A DNA stretch of 64,000 nucleotides from Agarivorans sp. Alg241-V36 (GCF_900537085.1 NZ_UNRE01000003.1:62001-126000); one strand, 5' to 3'; shown: positions 38,955-48,600, counted from the first letter of the stretch. Translations and numbers: made by a program. Notes: generated from the sequence alone by a model not told the origin.

Positions 38955-41321
38955 CTAAGTCAGAGCCACACGCTTGCTCGCTTTAACATAAAACACCCGC
39001 CAGCCACTCCAAGAAGGTAACTCCCAACGTTTGGGCCCTGCTTTACGGCCTCCGGAGGTGTAGTGAACAATCACTTGTTTAGAACCAGCCTTGTATTCAA
39101 TCTCAAGCTTTAAATCGGCCAAAGCCAATTTGCGTGGATAGCGTTGCTCAAAGTCATCACGTTGCCACTGGGGAATACCCTCAAACAGCAAGTCGCTAGT
39201 TTCAATTAAACTAAAATCTTCTGCATTTTCTACGCCCAACAAAGCCAACTGAGTGCTCAACCATTCTAGCGCTTCTACTTTGTCCCCTGCTCCGCCGCCG
39301 TGTTTTTCGCCAAGGCTTACCCACAAGTTCCAAGCGGCAATGTCTTGAATGCAATCAAGTTGGCTAAAGCCAGATTGTTGATTAGCCAAAATCCGCTTAG
39401 CCAGCGCAAGACGATAGCCTTCTGCGCTTAAGGCGACTTTCTCGCTGCCTATTACCCTGCCTGCGTAAACACGTTGCATCAGCTGAGAGCCATCAGCAGC
39501 AACATTCGTTTTGCTTTCTAACTCTCCATAATCATGTTTTACCAATAGCTCTAGATTAATTGGTGCCAAGCACAAACCGATGTTATTTAGCTGCTTTACA
39601 CCTCGCCCAGGTAAACTATAAATATCGAACACTACTGCAGCCACTTGTGCGTCATCAATTAGGCTTTCTCGGCCAATTTGCAGCTCAGCACTACCATTCC
39701 CCATGGCGTTGGTGCGTTTTTCGCGCCTCACATAGACCAACTCCTTCGCTTCACCAAGCAAAGCTTCAAGTAATTTGTCGCGGCTATAATTTCTGGCTTC
39801 AGCAAGATCATCCATGGCCATTACCGAGCGCAATTGCTCTGCCAATTCCTGCGCTTGAGTTAAAGCTTCTTGGTTAACCGATAGCTCATCTGGCCAGATT
39901 TTACCTCGCAGCAAATCGAGAGTGATGCTCATATCGCAGTGCAAAGGCTGCCATTGGCTCAATACTTTTAAGCCATGTTCTGATTTTGGCTTTTGAAATA
40001 GAGCGCGATTAATGCTTAAGGCAGCCGCCAAATCGAGCATAGCTTCACGCTCAGCGTCTTCAGGGATTAGATTAACCAAATGAGAGAAGTAGCTATCAAT
40101 TGGCAAGGCCAATAAACGCTGGCCATGTTGGCTTAAGCAATCATCGGCTTTTAAAGCCTGCATTCGATTAAGCCGCTCAGTTGCAATGCTTAATGACTTT
40201 TCAGGCAATGTTTCAAGCAAGTGAAGTTTTGCTAGGGCGCGATGACAGCTTGCTGCAAATAACATCGGTTCTAGCAGCTCTTCACGCTGCAATTGCGGCG
40301 GAGTGACACTTTCCAGCGGGGCAAACTCTCCCCACAAACGATAGCAATGCCCAGCAGATACACGCCCGGCTCGGCCGCGCCGCTGCTCGGCACTAGCGCG
40401 CGATACCCGCTCTAAACTCAAAACCGTTCTGCCTGCGCGCTGCTTGGTGCGACGCTCCAATCCTGAGTCAATTACACTGGTAATTCTGGGAATGGTTAAA
40501 CTGGTTTCGGCAACATTAGTCGCCACAATAATTCGTCTTATCCGCGGTTCATTGCTGTTGTCTAATATGGTTTTTCGCTCTAGCGCAGTAATACTTGCGT
40601 GCAGTGGCAATACTTCAGCATCAAGCCCACTTAAGCTAGCTTGGCAGGCTTGAATCTCTGCCCGGCCTGGCAAAAATACCAAGATATCGCCATCATCTTT
40701 TATTAAGGCTTTCTCTACTGCCTGCTTAACCGACTCAGTGACACGTCGACTATCCGGCAGATAATGAGACTCTCGCGCTTCATAACTCACACTCACCGGA
40801 AATTCCCGCCCAGTAGTTTTGAGCACCTTAGCGGCTAAATATTCACTTAACTTATTGCCTTGCAAGGTAGCGGAGGTAACCACCAGTTTAAGAGGTAAAG
40901 ACTTAGCCAAAGCCAATAACAAATCAGAATCCCAACGGCGCTCATGAAATTCATCGATAATCAGCACGGCATAGTCAGCAAGTTGATTCTCAGCCAACCA
41001 ACGCAGGGCAATCCCAGGAGTCACAAAGGCAATATTGGTATTTTCATTGACACTTGACTGGAAGCGAATCGAATAACCCACCTTATAGGGCGATCTGCTT
41101 AACGCCAGCTGCTCAGAGACATAAGCCGATAAAGCTTCACAGGCTATCCGCCTTGGCTGCACCACCAGCACCTTACCTAAACTAGCTGCCCACACTGGCA
41201 AACGGGTGGATTTACCCGAGCCTGTGGCAGCCTCTACCACCAAATTGTCGCGTGTGAGTTGCTCAACAAAACGCGTTTGTAGGGAATCAATAGGTAATGA
41301 TGAGAGTTTGTAGTTGCCCAA
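38955..41321 (-). CDS. hrpB: ATP-dependent RNA helicase HrpB
   Basis: DExH-box (RHA family) helicase, 788 residues (E. coli about 810). Motif I AATGSGKSTRLP, motif II DEFHERRWDSD, motif III VVTSATLQG, motif V ATNVAETSLTI, motif VI QRRGRAGRV, followed by the HA2/OB regions and the HrpB-specific C-terminus with GPKRWELPSWSGWR. The start is TTG at 41319-41321, since no ATG precedes motif I; GGA lies a few bases upstream. Divergent from the aldo/keto reductase gene, 188 bp apart. Confidence 0.96.
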   Translation of the reverse strand: MGNYKLSSLPIDSLQTRFVEQLTRDNLVVEAATGSGKSTRLPVWAASLGKVLVVQPRRIACEALSAYVSEQLALSRSPYKVGYSIRFQSSVNENTNIAFVTPGIALRWLAENQLADYAVLIIDEFHERRWDSDLLLALAKSLPLKLVVTSATLQGNKLSEYLAAKVLKTTGREFPVSVSYEARESHYLPDSRRVTESVKQAVEKALIKDDGDILVFLPGRAEIQACQASLSGLDAEVLPLHASITALERKTILDNSNEPRIRRIIVATNVAETSLTIPRITSVIDSGLERRTKQRAGRTVLSLERVSRASAEQRRGRAGRVSAGHCYRLWGEFAPLESVTPPQLQREELLEPMLFAASCHRALAKLHLLETLPEKSLSIATERLNRMQALKADDCLSQHGQRLLALPIDSYFSHLVNLIPEDAEREAMLDLAAALSINRALFQKPKSEHGLKVLSQWQPLHCDMSITLDLLRGKIWPDELSVNQEALTQAQELAEQLRSVMAMDDLAEARNYSRDKLLEALLGEAKELVYVRREKRTNAMGNGSAELQIGRESLIDDAQVAAVVFDIYSLPGRGVKQLNNIGLCLAPINLELLVKHDYGELESKTNVAADGSQLMQRVYAGRVIGSEKVALSAEGYRLALAKRILANQQSGFSQLDCIQDIAAWNLWVSLGEKHGGGAGDKVEALEWLSTQLALLGVENAEDFSLIETSDLLFEGIPQWQRDDFEQRYPRKLALADLKLEIEYKAGSKQVIVHYTSGGRKAGPKRWELPSWSGWRVFYVKASKRVALT

Positions 41322-41509
41322 GTAAAATCCAATAGCTCATTTAAAACTTTGGCATAGTACCTTTAAGCTAACTTTATCGCGAATACTAGCTGCGTAACCG
41401 AGCGTTACTACCACCAAGAATTAGGCATAAGTTGTATTTATACTTGCTTTCGCAATTAGCCATCACCTAAGCTAACTGCTTGTGCGCTAACCCAATTAAC
41501 GGACCTAAC

Positions 41510-42562
41510 ATGAATTTTTCTAAACTTGGCAGTAGTAGCTTATCGGTTTCGCGAGTGTGCTTAGGCAGTATGACCTGGGGCCTACAAAATAATCAGCAAG
41601 ATGCTAATCAACAGATTGATTATGCCCTCAGCCAAGGGGTTAATTTTATTGATACTGCAGAAATGTACGCGGTCCCACCTTCGCCAGATACCTACGGTAA
41701 AACCGAAGCGATTATTGGTAACTGGATTGCTGCTAACAAGCAAAAACGCGACGACCTAATTATTGCTACCAAAATTGCTGGTGCTGGTTTGCCTTGGGTA
41801 CGCGAGGGCGGCCCAATTAATGGTGAAGAAGTTGTTGCCGCAGTTGATGCTTCCCTACAGCGTTTGCAAACTGACTACATTGATTTATACCAACTGCACT
41901 GGCCAAATCGCTCTACTCCGCACTTTGGTAAACATTGGCCGAACCAGATACAGCCAAGCGCGATTGATGCTGCTGACCACCAAGCCCAGATGCTAGATAT
42001 ACTGCAAGGCTTGCAACGCTGTGTAGAAGCCGGAAAAATTCGTCACTGTGGTTTATCTGACGACACCCCTTGGGGAATTAATACTTATCTTAAGTTGAGC
42101 GAGCAACACAACTTGCCACGCATGGTGTCGATTCAAAACGAGTTTAGTTTGTTGCATGCTAAAGATTGGCCGTATTTGATTGAGAACTGTGTGCAAGAAA
42201 ACATTGCTTATTTACCTTGGTCACCCTTGGCCAGTGGCATGCTAAGTGGTAAATACGCTAATGGCGCTCGCCCAGAAGGTAGCCGCTGGACCTTTATGCA
42301 GCGCAACGGGATTTTCCGCGACACCGAGCTTGCTCATAAAGCCGTTGCCGCCTATGCCGACTTAGCCGCACATTATGGCTACACACCAGCGCAATTAGCC
42401 TTAGCCTGGTGCGACCAAGTTGATGGAGTAAGCTCTACCATTATTGGCGCAACCAACATGCAGCAGTTGGAAGAAGATATCGCCGCATTTGCCAAGCCCT
42501 TAAGCGAGCAGGCACTGGCTGATATAAGCGAAGTATTTAAACGCTACCCTGCACCTTATTAA
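41510..42562 (+). CDS. tas: Tas-like aldo/keto reductase
   Basis: 350 residues (E. coli Tas 346), NADPH-dependent TIM-barrel reductase. Catalytic tetrad pieces GVNFIDTAEMYAVPP (Asp, Tyr), IIATKIAGAG (Lys) and LYQLHWPNRSTP (His). The E. coli protein was isolated as a multicopy suppressor of tyrosine auxotrophy; its physiological substrate is uncertain. Start ATG 41510 (MNFSKLG) is chosen with GGACC upstream; the open frame extends 10 codons further. Followed by a strong terminator. Confidence 0.94.
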   Translation: MNFSKLGSSSLSVSRVCLGSMTWGLQNNQQDANQQIDYALSQGVNFIDTAEMYAVPPSPDTYGKTEAIIGNWIAANKQKRDDLIIATKIAGAGLPWVREGGPINGEEVVAAVDASLQRLQTDYIDLYQLHWPNRSTPHFGKHWPNQIQPSAIDAADHQAQMLDILQGLQRCVEAGKIRHCGLSDDTPWGINTYLKLSEQHNLPRMVSIQNEFSLLHAKDWPYLIENCVQENIAYLPWSPLASGMLSGKYANGARPEGSRWTFMQRNGIFRDTELAHKAVAAYADLAAHYGYTPAQLALAWCDQVDGVSSTIIGATNMQQLEEDIAAFAKPLSEQALADISEVFKRYPAPY

Positions 42563-42570
42563 GCTGTTTA

Positions 42571-42604
42571 ATCCACCATTAACGCTTGTTAATGGTGGAT
42601 TGTT
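42571..42604 (+). terminator. Rho-independent terminator of tas
   Basis: Perfect 13-bp stem ATCCACCATTAAC/GTTAATGGTGGAT (42571-42583 with 42588-42600), tetraloop GCTT, then TGTTTCC. 9 bp after the stop codon. Confidence 0.82.
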
Positions 42605-42680
42605 TCCACTCCTGAACTTGCTGCCTGTAATTATCTAGCGAGATTTATTGTTTAAGTAAGCATTCACAAATAGCTAGCGT

Positions 42681-44132
42681 TCATTGCTTATCCTGTTGCT
42701 CACTTGATAGCTGATTTTGCTCTGCTAGTTTTGCCATGTTTTTGGTCATGCCCCACAATAACCAGCCATGCCAAGGCGCAAAAAAGTACCAGTATACCAA
42801 GCCCCAAAAACCTGCCGGGTGCCAATATAAGGCAACTTCTAATTGGTGTTTATTCTCAGCCAAGGGGTCGATACTAATTTGCATGCCACCGCCTCCGGGC
42901 GCTTTCATGCCAAAACGCATCACTAAGCATTCATTTTCTTCAACACTTAATATGGTCCAAGAATCCACTCTTTCACCAACCGTTAACTTACGATAATCAC
43001 TGCGACCATGTTCACGCCCTGTGCCGCCTACCACAAAGTCCATCCATTCGCGCATTGCCCACAGCACATCCAAATAAAAATACCGGTGCTTACCCCCCAG
43101 CAGATTTATCACTCGCCAAATATTTTCAGCAGAGGCGTTAACCGTAACGGTTTTCTTAGCCGCTTTGGCATAAAAGCCATGTAATGAAGAAAAATTTCTG
43201 AAGGTGGGAACCCCATCCTGCCAGCGCTTAGGGTAAGTATGTACTTGCTCCTCTTCAAACAGCTGAGCAATTGCATCATCAATTGACATTAGCTGTTGCG
43301 GGATCAAGCCCCGTAATACTTCTGGTTTTGCCTCTAACTGCTCAGCTAGTCCGGCAATCAGGGCTTTGGCCAAACTTTGCGGAACAGAGGTAATTAAACC
43401 TAGTACGGTACAAGCTAGTTTTATTGGCAAACCCGGTAGCACCAAGATTTTTATCGACTTATTTAAATGCTTAGCAATTCTTAGCATAAGCTGCCGATAG
43501 CTTAACCATTCTGGTCCTGCTGCATCTAATACCATGCCTGCCGTTTCTGGCATGTTGGCAAGCTCTACCAAGTAATGCAGCACGTTTTCCAAGGCGATTG
43601 GCGGGGCTTGAGTCTCAATAGCTTTAGGGACAAATGCCAAAGGCATATGCCCAACTAAATCTCGCATCACCTCAAAAGCGGCTGAACCAGGTGTAATAAT
43701 AATGCCTGCGCGTAACTCAGTAACGGCCACGCCACTTGAGGCTAAAGCTTCACCCGTAGCGATACGCGCCAGCATGTGTTCCGATTTTGGTTTAACCGAA
43801 ACGAGGCTTCCCATATAGATGATCCGCTGAACCTTGGCCTTTGCTGCCGCATCAGCCAGGTTTTTCGCGGCAAGCGCTTCTAGCTCACCATGCGCCTGAC
43901 CATCACTCATGCCATGCATCAGGTAATACACCAATTCAATGTCTTCCAGCGCATCTGGCAGGCTACTAGGCTCAAGTAAATCTAGGGTAAAACGCCGACA
44001 ACTTAATTCTGGCCAAGGCGCTGGTTTATTTGGGTCGCGTGAACTAACACTCACTTGATGGCCAGCACCAACTAAGGCCGGAACCAGCTTTCGACCAATG
44101 GTACCCAGCGCTCCAATAACCAGTATTCGCAT
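42681..44132 (-). CDS. Rossmann-fold NAD(P)-binding protein with DUF2867 domain
   Basis: 483 residues. The N-terminal half is an atypical short-chain dehydrogenase fold: ILVIGALGTIGRKLVPAL (dinucleotide-binding), then VYYLMHGMSDG and RIIYMGSLVS. The C-terminal part (about 315-470) is a DUF2867/START-like region (FLDVLWAMREWMDFVVGGTG; SWTILSVEENECLVMRFGMKAPGG). Family members are oxidoreductase-like with no established reaction. ATG 44132 is preferred over a TTG one codon upstream. Monocistronic, with the AraC regulator gene behind it on the same strand 118 bp away. Confidence 0.88.
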   Translation of the reverse strand: MRILVIGALGTIGRKLVPALVGAGHQVSVSSRDPNKPAPWPELSCRRFTLDLLEPSSLPDALEDIELVYYLMHGMSDGQAHGELEALAAKNLADAAAKAKVQRIIYMGSLVSVKPKSEHMLARIATGEALASSGVAVTELRAGIIITPGSAAFEVMRDLVGHMPLAFVPKAIETQAPPIALENVLHYLVELANMPETAGMVLDAAGPEWLSYRQLMLRIAKHLNKSIKILVLPGLPIKLACTVLGLITSVPQSLAKALIAGLAEQLEAKPEVLRGLIPQQLMSIDDAIAQLFEEEQVHTYPKRWQDGVPTFRNFSSLHGFYAKAAKKTVTVNASAENIWRVINLLGGKHRYFYLDVLWAMREWMDFVVGGTGREHGRSDYRKLTVGERVDSWTILSVEENECLVMRFGMKAPGGGGMQISIDPLAENKHQLEVALYWHPAGFWGLVYWYFFAPWHGWLLWGMTKNMAKLAEQNQLSSEQQDKQ

Positions 44133-44250
44133 CAAACAGCCTTAATCTACTACCAAATTTGTTATCTACAGCCTAGCTGATTTTTCCTACAATTTAAGAG
44201 AAGTTTTGCTAAGCAGCTAAAATAAAAGTATTTTTATCCGCAACTAGAGC

Positions 44251-45126
44251 TTAGCCAAAAGACAACACGGTTTGAGTAGATTGGCGAAACTGACCTGGCG
44301 ACACTCCCATTACCTGCTTGAATTTGGCGCAAAAATAGGCGCTATCAGAAAACTCGCAAGCGTAGGCTATTTGAGTAATGCTTTGCTTGCTATCACTGAG
44401 CATGGCCACAGCGGTATTAATCTTTCGCTTAAGCAAATAGTCTTTATAGTTTTGGGCAAACAAGGACTTAAATACTCGAGAGAAATGGTATTTAGACATC
44501 CCGCAAATATCTGCCGCTTGCTGCAAGCTTAAGTTAAGTGTTTGATGGCTTTCGAGATGGTGAAGCAAAGGAATGATCTTAGCCAAACCTTTGTTTTCTT
44601 TAAGTACTGCTGCGCTCTGCTCAGCACCGAATTGGCTACTTTGCTGCTGCCCAGCCAAAAATAAAAACACGCTGCGTAACAAGCTATGCGCCAAATTTCG
44701 ACCTTCATTGTTTTTTTCAACAGAATCTAACCAAGCAATTTGGCTATGCAAGAAGCCCGCTTGCTGCTCAGATAATTGCATCACTAAGGGTTTATCTAAT
44801 TGAGAGCTCACATCTAGCAAGGCTAACTCGCTATACAAATAACGCTGAAACTGCAGCAGGCTAAACTCTCGCTCATCACCTTGCATCTCCATTTCGTGCA
44901 TCGCTAACGAGGGAATGAATACCAAGGCGTTGTCATTTAACTCTATGGTTTGTCCATCTATCCCCACCTGCCCTTTAATTTTTTTAAACAGCATGATTTC
45001 ACCCAACATGTGGAAATGGGTAGGAATAGCTAAGCTAGGTTCATCAACAATATGAAAACGGCGTAAATAGCATGATTTACCTTGAGGAAGGTGGATGTTT
45101 TCAAAACTGAGAGGATGCGCAGCCAT
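44251..45126 (-). CDS. AraC-family regulator, probably of the adjacent xylosidase
   Basis: 291 residues: N-terminal cupin-like sensor domain (about 25-110, with HFHMLGEIMLF and FIPSLAMHEMEM) and a C-terminal AraC HTH pair (about 190-290, LQQAADICGMSKYHFSRVF; ITQIAYACEFSDSAYFCAKF; GVSPGQFRQ). It is divergent from the GH43 gene with 91 bp between the start codons, so it probably activates that gene in response to a sugar such as xylose or a xylo-oligosaccharide (inference). No conserved operator was resolved in the shared gap. Confidence 0.92.
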   Translation of the reverse strand: MAAHPLSFENIHLPQGKSCYLRRFHIVDEPSLAIPTHFHMLGEIMLFKKIKGQVGIDGQTIELNDNALVFIPSLAMHEMEMQGDEREFSLLQFQRYLYSELALLDVSSQLDKPLVMQLSEQQAGFLHSQIAWLDSVEKNNEGRNLAHSLLRSVFLFLAGQQQSSQFGAEQSAAVLKENKGLAKIIPLLHHLESHQTLNLSLQQAADICGMSKYHFSRVFKSLFAQNYKDYLLKRKINTAVAMLSDSKQSITQIAYACEFSDSAYFCAKFKQVMGVSPGQFRQSTQTVLSFG

Positions 45127-45217
45127 AGTAGCAATAATTTTATATTTTAAAGCTTATAACTTACATATAAGCACAATTTAAAGCAATAAATTACCAGTAC
45201 AAACTTTAGGAGTAACT

Positions 45218-46828
45218 ATGGCTACTATTACTAATCCAATTCTTACTGGTTTTCGTCCCGATCCTTCCATCATCCGTGTAGGAGACGACTACTACATTGC
45301 TACCTCTACGTTTGAATGGTTTCCCGGCATTATGATCCACCATTCAAAAGATTTAGTGAATTGGCGAATTATTGGCCACGTGCTTAACACGGTAGAGCAC
45401 TTAGATATGCGCGGTATGGATAACTCCGAAGGTGTATATGCGCCAGCCTTAAGTTATGCCGATGGCAGATTTTGGTGTTGTTTCTCCAATGTGCATTCTT
45501 GTCGTGGCGGCACTTGGATGTCTACGCCTAGCTATGTAGTGAGCGCCGACAACATAAGTGGCCCGTGGAGCAAACCGGTTTCTATTGGCGATTATGGCTT
45601 TGACCCATCACTGTTTCATGATGACAATGGCAAAAAATACATGGTAAACATGGTTTGGGATGGCCGTAAGAAAACCGACTTTTTTGGCGGCATTATTCTG
45701 CAAGAATTTGATGCCAACTTGGGCCAGTTAGTGGGCGAAGAAAAAATCATATTTAACGGCACAAAACTTGGCTGCACTGAAGGACCGCAGATCCTCAAAA
45801 AGGACGGTTGGTATTACCTGATTACTGCTGAAGGCGGCACATCCTACGACCATGCCGTAACCGTTTGCCGCGCTAAAGATGTTTGGGGGCCTTACGATCT
45901 GCACCCAGAAAATCCTATTCTCACCTCTCGTCACCAAGACGACGCCGAGTTACAACGCGCTGGTCATGGCTTCTTAGTAGAAACACAAAATGGTGAATGG
46001 TACTTATCGCATCTTTGTGGTCGCCCTATTAGTGACCCAGAAAACCCAAGCCACACCATGGAGTATGCTCAAGGTCGCTGCACGCTTGGCCGAGAAACCG
46101 CCCTGCAAAATGTAGAATGGCGCAACAACTGGCCTTATGTAGTGGGCGGCACCACTCCAAGATTAGAAATCCAAGCGCCAAAATTAGCTGCGCAGCCTTG
46201 GCCTGTTGAGGCGAGCAGAGATGACTTCGATAGCTGCGAACTGGCGGTAAAATATCAGTCACTCAAAGACCCGTTTGAGGAATCATGGATATCTTTAAGC
46301 CAACGCCCAGGATATGCCCGACTGCTTGGCCGAGACTATTTATACTCGCGTTACAATCAGAGCCTATTAGCCCAACGGGTAACGGCATTTAATTGTGTAA
46401 GTGAAACGGCAGTAGAGTTTGGTCCTAGCTCACCTCGCCAAATGGCTGGATTAGTCGCTTACTACTCGCGCGGTGGACACTACTTCTTAAAGACCTCGTG
46501 TAACGATGCCGGAGAGCAAATTATTCAGGTGGTGGGTGACATTGAGGATAAATATAAGGAATACACCGAAGAACTAGTCATTGGCCGTTGCAAGCGCGTT
46601 TACATGCGCCTAGAGCAAAACACTCATTGGTATCAGTTTAGCTACTCGCTAGACGGCGTAAGTTGGCAAGCCATTGGTGAGCCGCTCAACGCTACTCACT
46701 TGTCTGACGAAGGCAGTAATGATGTATTCCGCTTTACTGGTTCGTTTGTTGGTTTATTCGCTTGTGACCTCACCGGCAAGCACATTGCGGCAGACTTTGA
46801 TTATTTCGACTACCAGACACTCGATTAG
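45218..46828 (+). CDS. GH43 beta-xylosidase
   Basis: 536 residues, no signal peptide, so cytoplasmic. Five-bladed propeller GH43 domain from the N-terminus (ITNPILTGFRPDPSIIRVG, general base Asp15), pKa-modulating Asp129 (YGFDPSLF), general acid Glu188 (CTEGPQIL), followed by a C-terminal beta-sandwich (about 330-536, xylosidase concanavalin-like: GLVAYYSRGGHYFLKT). Length and both domains match xylan 1,4-beta-xylosidases (XynB type) that cleave xylobiose and short oligosaccharides. Ribosome binding site AGGAG seven bases before ATG. No xylo-oligosaccharide transporter is adjacent, so it would rely on a distant locus. A cruciform-like sequence lies at 46852-46890 after the stop. Confidence 0.94.
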   Translation: MATITNPILTGFRPDPSIIRVGDDYYIATSTFEWFPGIMIHHSKDLVNWRIIGHVLNTVEHLDMRGMDNSEGVYAPALSYADGRFWCCFSNVHSCRGGTWMSTPSYVVSADNISGPWSKPVSIGDYGFDPSLFHDDNGKKYMVNMVWDGRKKTDFFGGIILQEFDANLGQLVGEEKIIFNGTKLGCTEGPQILKKDGWYYLITAEGGTSYDHAVTVCRAKDVWGPYDLHPENPILTSRHQDDAELQRAGHGFLVETQNGEWYLSHLCGRPISDPENPSHTMEYAQGRCTLGRETALQNVEWRNNWPYVVGGTTPRLEIQAPKLAAQPWPVEASRDDFDSCELAVKYQSLKDPFEESWISLSQRPGYARLLGRDYLYSRYNQSLLAQRVTAFNCVSETAVEFGPSSPRQMAGLVAYYSRGGHYFLKTSCNDAGEQIIQVVGDIEDKYKEYTEELVIGRCKRVYMRLEQNTHWYQFSYSLDGVSWQAIGEPLNATHLSDEGSNDVFRFTGSFVGLFACDLTGKHIAADFDYFDYQTLD

Positions 46829-46988
46829 GTCGCTTAGTTAACAGTAGATTGCATTATGCAGTACGCTGCGTAGTGCGATCTAACTCTTAGTTCTACTAAT
46901 TGAGTTTAATAGAAAACAGCTAACTTGATTTAAATCAGTATCTTGCTATATAGAGATTGCCAAACTCGCTGCATCATTTTTAAGCACT

Positions 46989-47366
46989 ATGCTGGTTCTA
47001 ATGCAATCTTCAATTCGTTGGTTTCTCGCGCCCTGTTGTATCTGCTTTGTGCTAAGTGCTGCTCACTTTTACCATGCTCACCAGCAAATTTACGTTGCGC
47101 TATGCATTATGGGTTTGTTTAGTATTTTGATTCGCCACCCCATTTGCTTACGGCTAAATCAATGCGCTATGTTGCTACTCACCGCGGAGTGGATTAACAC
47201 TATCGCCGAAATTTACGTAGTTCGCAGCGCCTATGACCAGCCTTGGTTACGCATGGCTTTTATATTAGGCGTAGTTGCCATATTGCACCTCGCTACTGCC
47301 TTATTATTTCAGCATTATAAAGTGCGTCGCTACTTTGGTTACCCTAGACAGTTCTTGTTTCGCTAA
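46989..47366 (+). CDS. Small integral membrane protein of unknown function
   Basis: 125 residues with about four predicted TM helices (8-28, 32-50, 60-75, 87-109) and a basic C-terminus (HYKVRRYFGYPRQFLFR). Several Cys in the first two helices. No family recognised. Located between the xylosidase and tapT genes on the same strand, with 160 and 67 bp gaps. Coding status is supported by length and hydrophobic periodicity only. Confidence 0.6.
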   Translation: MLVLMQSSIRWFLAPCCICFVLSAAHFYHAHQQIYVALCIMGLFSILIRHPICLRLNQCAMLLLTAEWINTIAEIYVVRSAYDQPWLRMAFILGVVAILHLATALLFQHYKVRRYFGYPRQFLFR

Positions 47367-47433
47367 GCCTAAATACAGTTCAAGAACGATCTCAGTTATA
47401 CTAGTCGGCCCATACTCTTAGTTACCTAATCTT

Positions 47434-48090
47434 GTGAATCGCTTTTTAGAACTCTACGCTCAGCGTAAAGCCGCTGCCACCACCGAATTTAAAGGCCGTG
47501 GAGCGCGCCGAGTGCGTTGCCAAACCTGCCAAATGCCTCAGCAGCACTGCTTTTGTGAGCAAGCCATTTTGCAAGAGAGTAACTGTGGTTTTGTGCTACT
47601 AATGCATAACATGGAAGTATTGCGCCCCAGTAATACCGGGCGATTTATCGCTGATCTTATTCCAGACACCTACGCCTTTATCTGGCAGCGAACCGAACCT
47701 TGTGAAGCCTTACTAGCTCTTTGCCAGCAACAACAATGGCAACCCTATGTAGTATTCCCTGCCGCGTTTAGTCAGCCTGAGAGAGTGCATTACAGTATTG
47801 AGCTAAAACCAGGCCAAAAGCCGCTGTTCATTATGCTCGATGGAAGCTGGCGCGAAGCACGAAAAATGTTTCACCAAAGCCCATGGCTAGATAGGTTTCC
47901 GGTAATTTCAATAAACCCAGAGCAAGCTTCTAGTTACGGGCTTCGTTCTCGGCCGATAAAAGGCCAGTGGGCTACCGCTGAAGTGGCGGCTCAATTGCTT
48001 GCGATAAGCGGTGAAGAAAACAATGGCAAACAGCTTGCGCAACGCTTTAGTCAATTTACTCAACAAACCCTCGCAGGAAGAAGCCATTAA
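47434..48090 (+). CDS. tapT: tRNA-uridine aminocarboxypropyltransferase (DTW domain)
   Basis: 218-residue DTW-domain protein that installs acp3U at position 47 of tRNAs (TapT, formerly YfiP). Zn-binding-like Cys cluster RCQTCQMPQQHCFC (about 29-43), HNMEVLRPSNTGR (SAM-binding), and the motif LDGSWREARKM, where DGSW stands for the eponymous DTW. The start is GTG at 47434-47436; an ATG further in would cut the Cys motif context only slightly. Monocistronic. Confidence 0.9.
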   Translation: MNRFLELYAQRKAAATTEFKGRGARRVRCQTCQMPQQHCFCEQAILQESNCGFVLLMHNMEVLRPSNTGRFIADLIPDTYAFIWQRTEPCEALLALCQQQQWQPYVVFPAAFSQPERVHYSIELKPGQKPLFIMLDGSWREARKMFHQSPWLDRFPVISINPEQASSYGLRSRPIKGQWATAEVAAQLLAISGEENNGKQLAQRFSQFTQQTLAGRSH

Positions 48091-48142
48091 CCAGTGTTAA
48101 CCACCAGTTTTTGCTCAATTTAGCAGCGAATTAAGCTAACGC

Positions 48143-48164
48143 TTTCGTGAGATACATCACGCAT
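48143..48164 (+). promoter_or_regulatory. Candidate CRP-cAMP site upstream of the cold-shock gene
   Basis: GTGA (48147-48150), six bases, TCAC (48157-48160) is a perfect core of the CRP consensus (GTGA-N6-TCAC). It lies about 185 bp before the csp start codon, in a 255-bp gap whose remaining part could be the long 5' leader typical of cold-shock mRNAs. Factor binding not tested. Confidence 0.5.
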
Positions 48165-48345
48165 TGAAAACGTTATCAAGCAAAAGTGGTTTTGCCACGT
48201 TTTGTCACTATGCCTAGGCCTTTAGTTGTTGTTATGATGTTGGCGCTTGAATAGACAGTGCATAATTTGAACAAAATTACTAAGCCCTGCAGACCAAGCA
48301 AACTTAAAAATATAGAGTATTATTTCAATTGTTTCAGGAGACATA

Positions 48346-48552
48346 ATGTCTAAGAGCACTGGTACCGTTAAGTGGTTTAACGAAAAGAAAGGTTTTGGTT
48401 TCATTTCTCAGCAATCTGGCGCAGATGTGTTTGTACACTTCCGTGCAATTTTAGGAGATGGCTTTAAATCACTTGAAGAAGGCCAGAAAGTAGCATTTGA
48501 CGTTGAAGACGGTCAAAAAGGCCCGCAAGCAGCCAACGTTGAGCTTGTATAA
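48346..48552 (+). CDS. Cold-shock domain protein (CspA family)
   Basis: 68-residue single cold-shock domain that binds single-stranded RNA and DNA. RNP1 KGFGFIS and RNP2 VFVHF; N-terminus [12 protein letters not shown]. Ribosome binding site AGGAG precedes the ATG. The 48091-48345 region upstream has no gene and may hold a thermosensitive leader, as in E. coli cspA. The stop is followed by a strong terminator. Confidence 0.96.
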   Translation: MSKSTGTVKWFNEKKGFGFISQQSGADVFVHFRAILGDGFKSLEEGQKVAFDVEDGQKGPQAANVELV

Positions 48553-48561
48553 ACAACTTCT

Positions 48562-48600
48562 AGAAGCATAACCTTGGGATTAGGTTATGCTTCTTATTTC
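48562..48600 (+). terminator. Terminator of the cold-shock gene
   Basis: Perfect 12-bp stem AGAAGCATAACC/GGTTATGCTTCT (48562-48573 with 48583-48594) with a 9-nt loop, followed by T-rich TATTTCT. The convergent GNAT gene ends inside this hairpin (stop codon at 48580-48582). Confidence 0.8.

Noticed and set aside
48222-48404. 60-codon open frame on the minus strand
   Set aside because: It overlaps the start of the cold-shock gene on the opposite strand and lacks any feature of a real gene.
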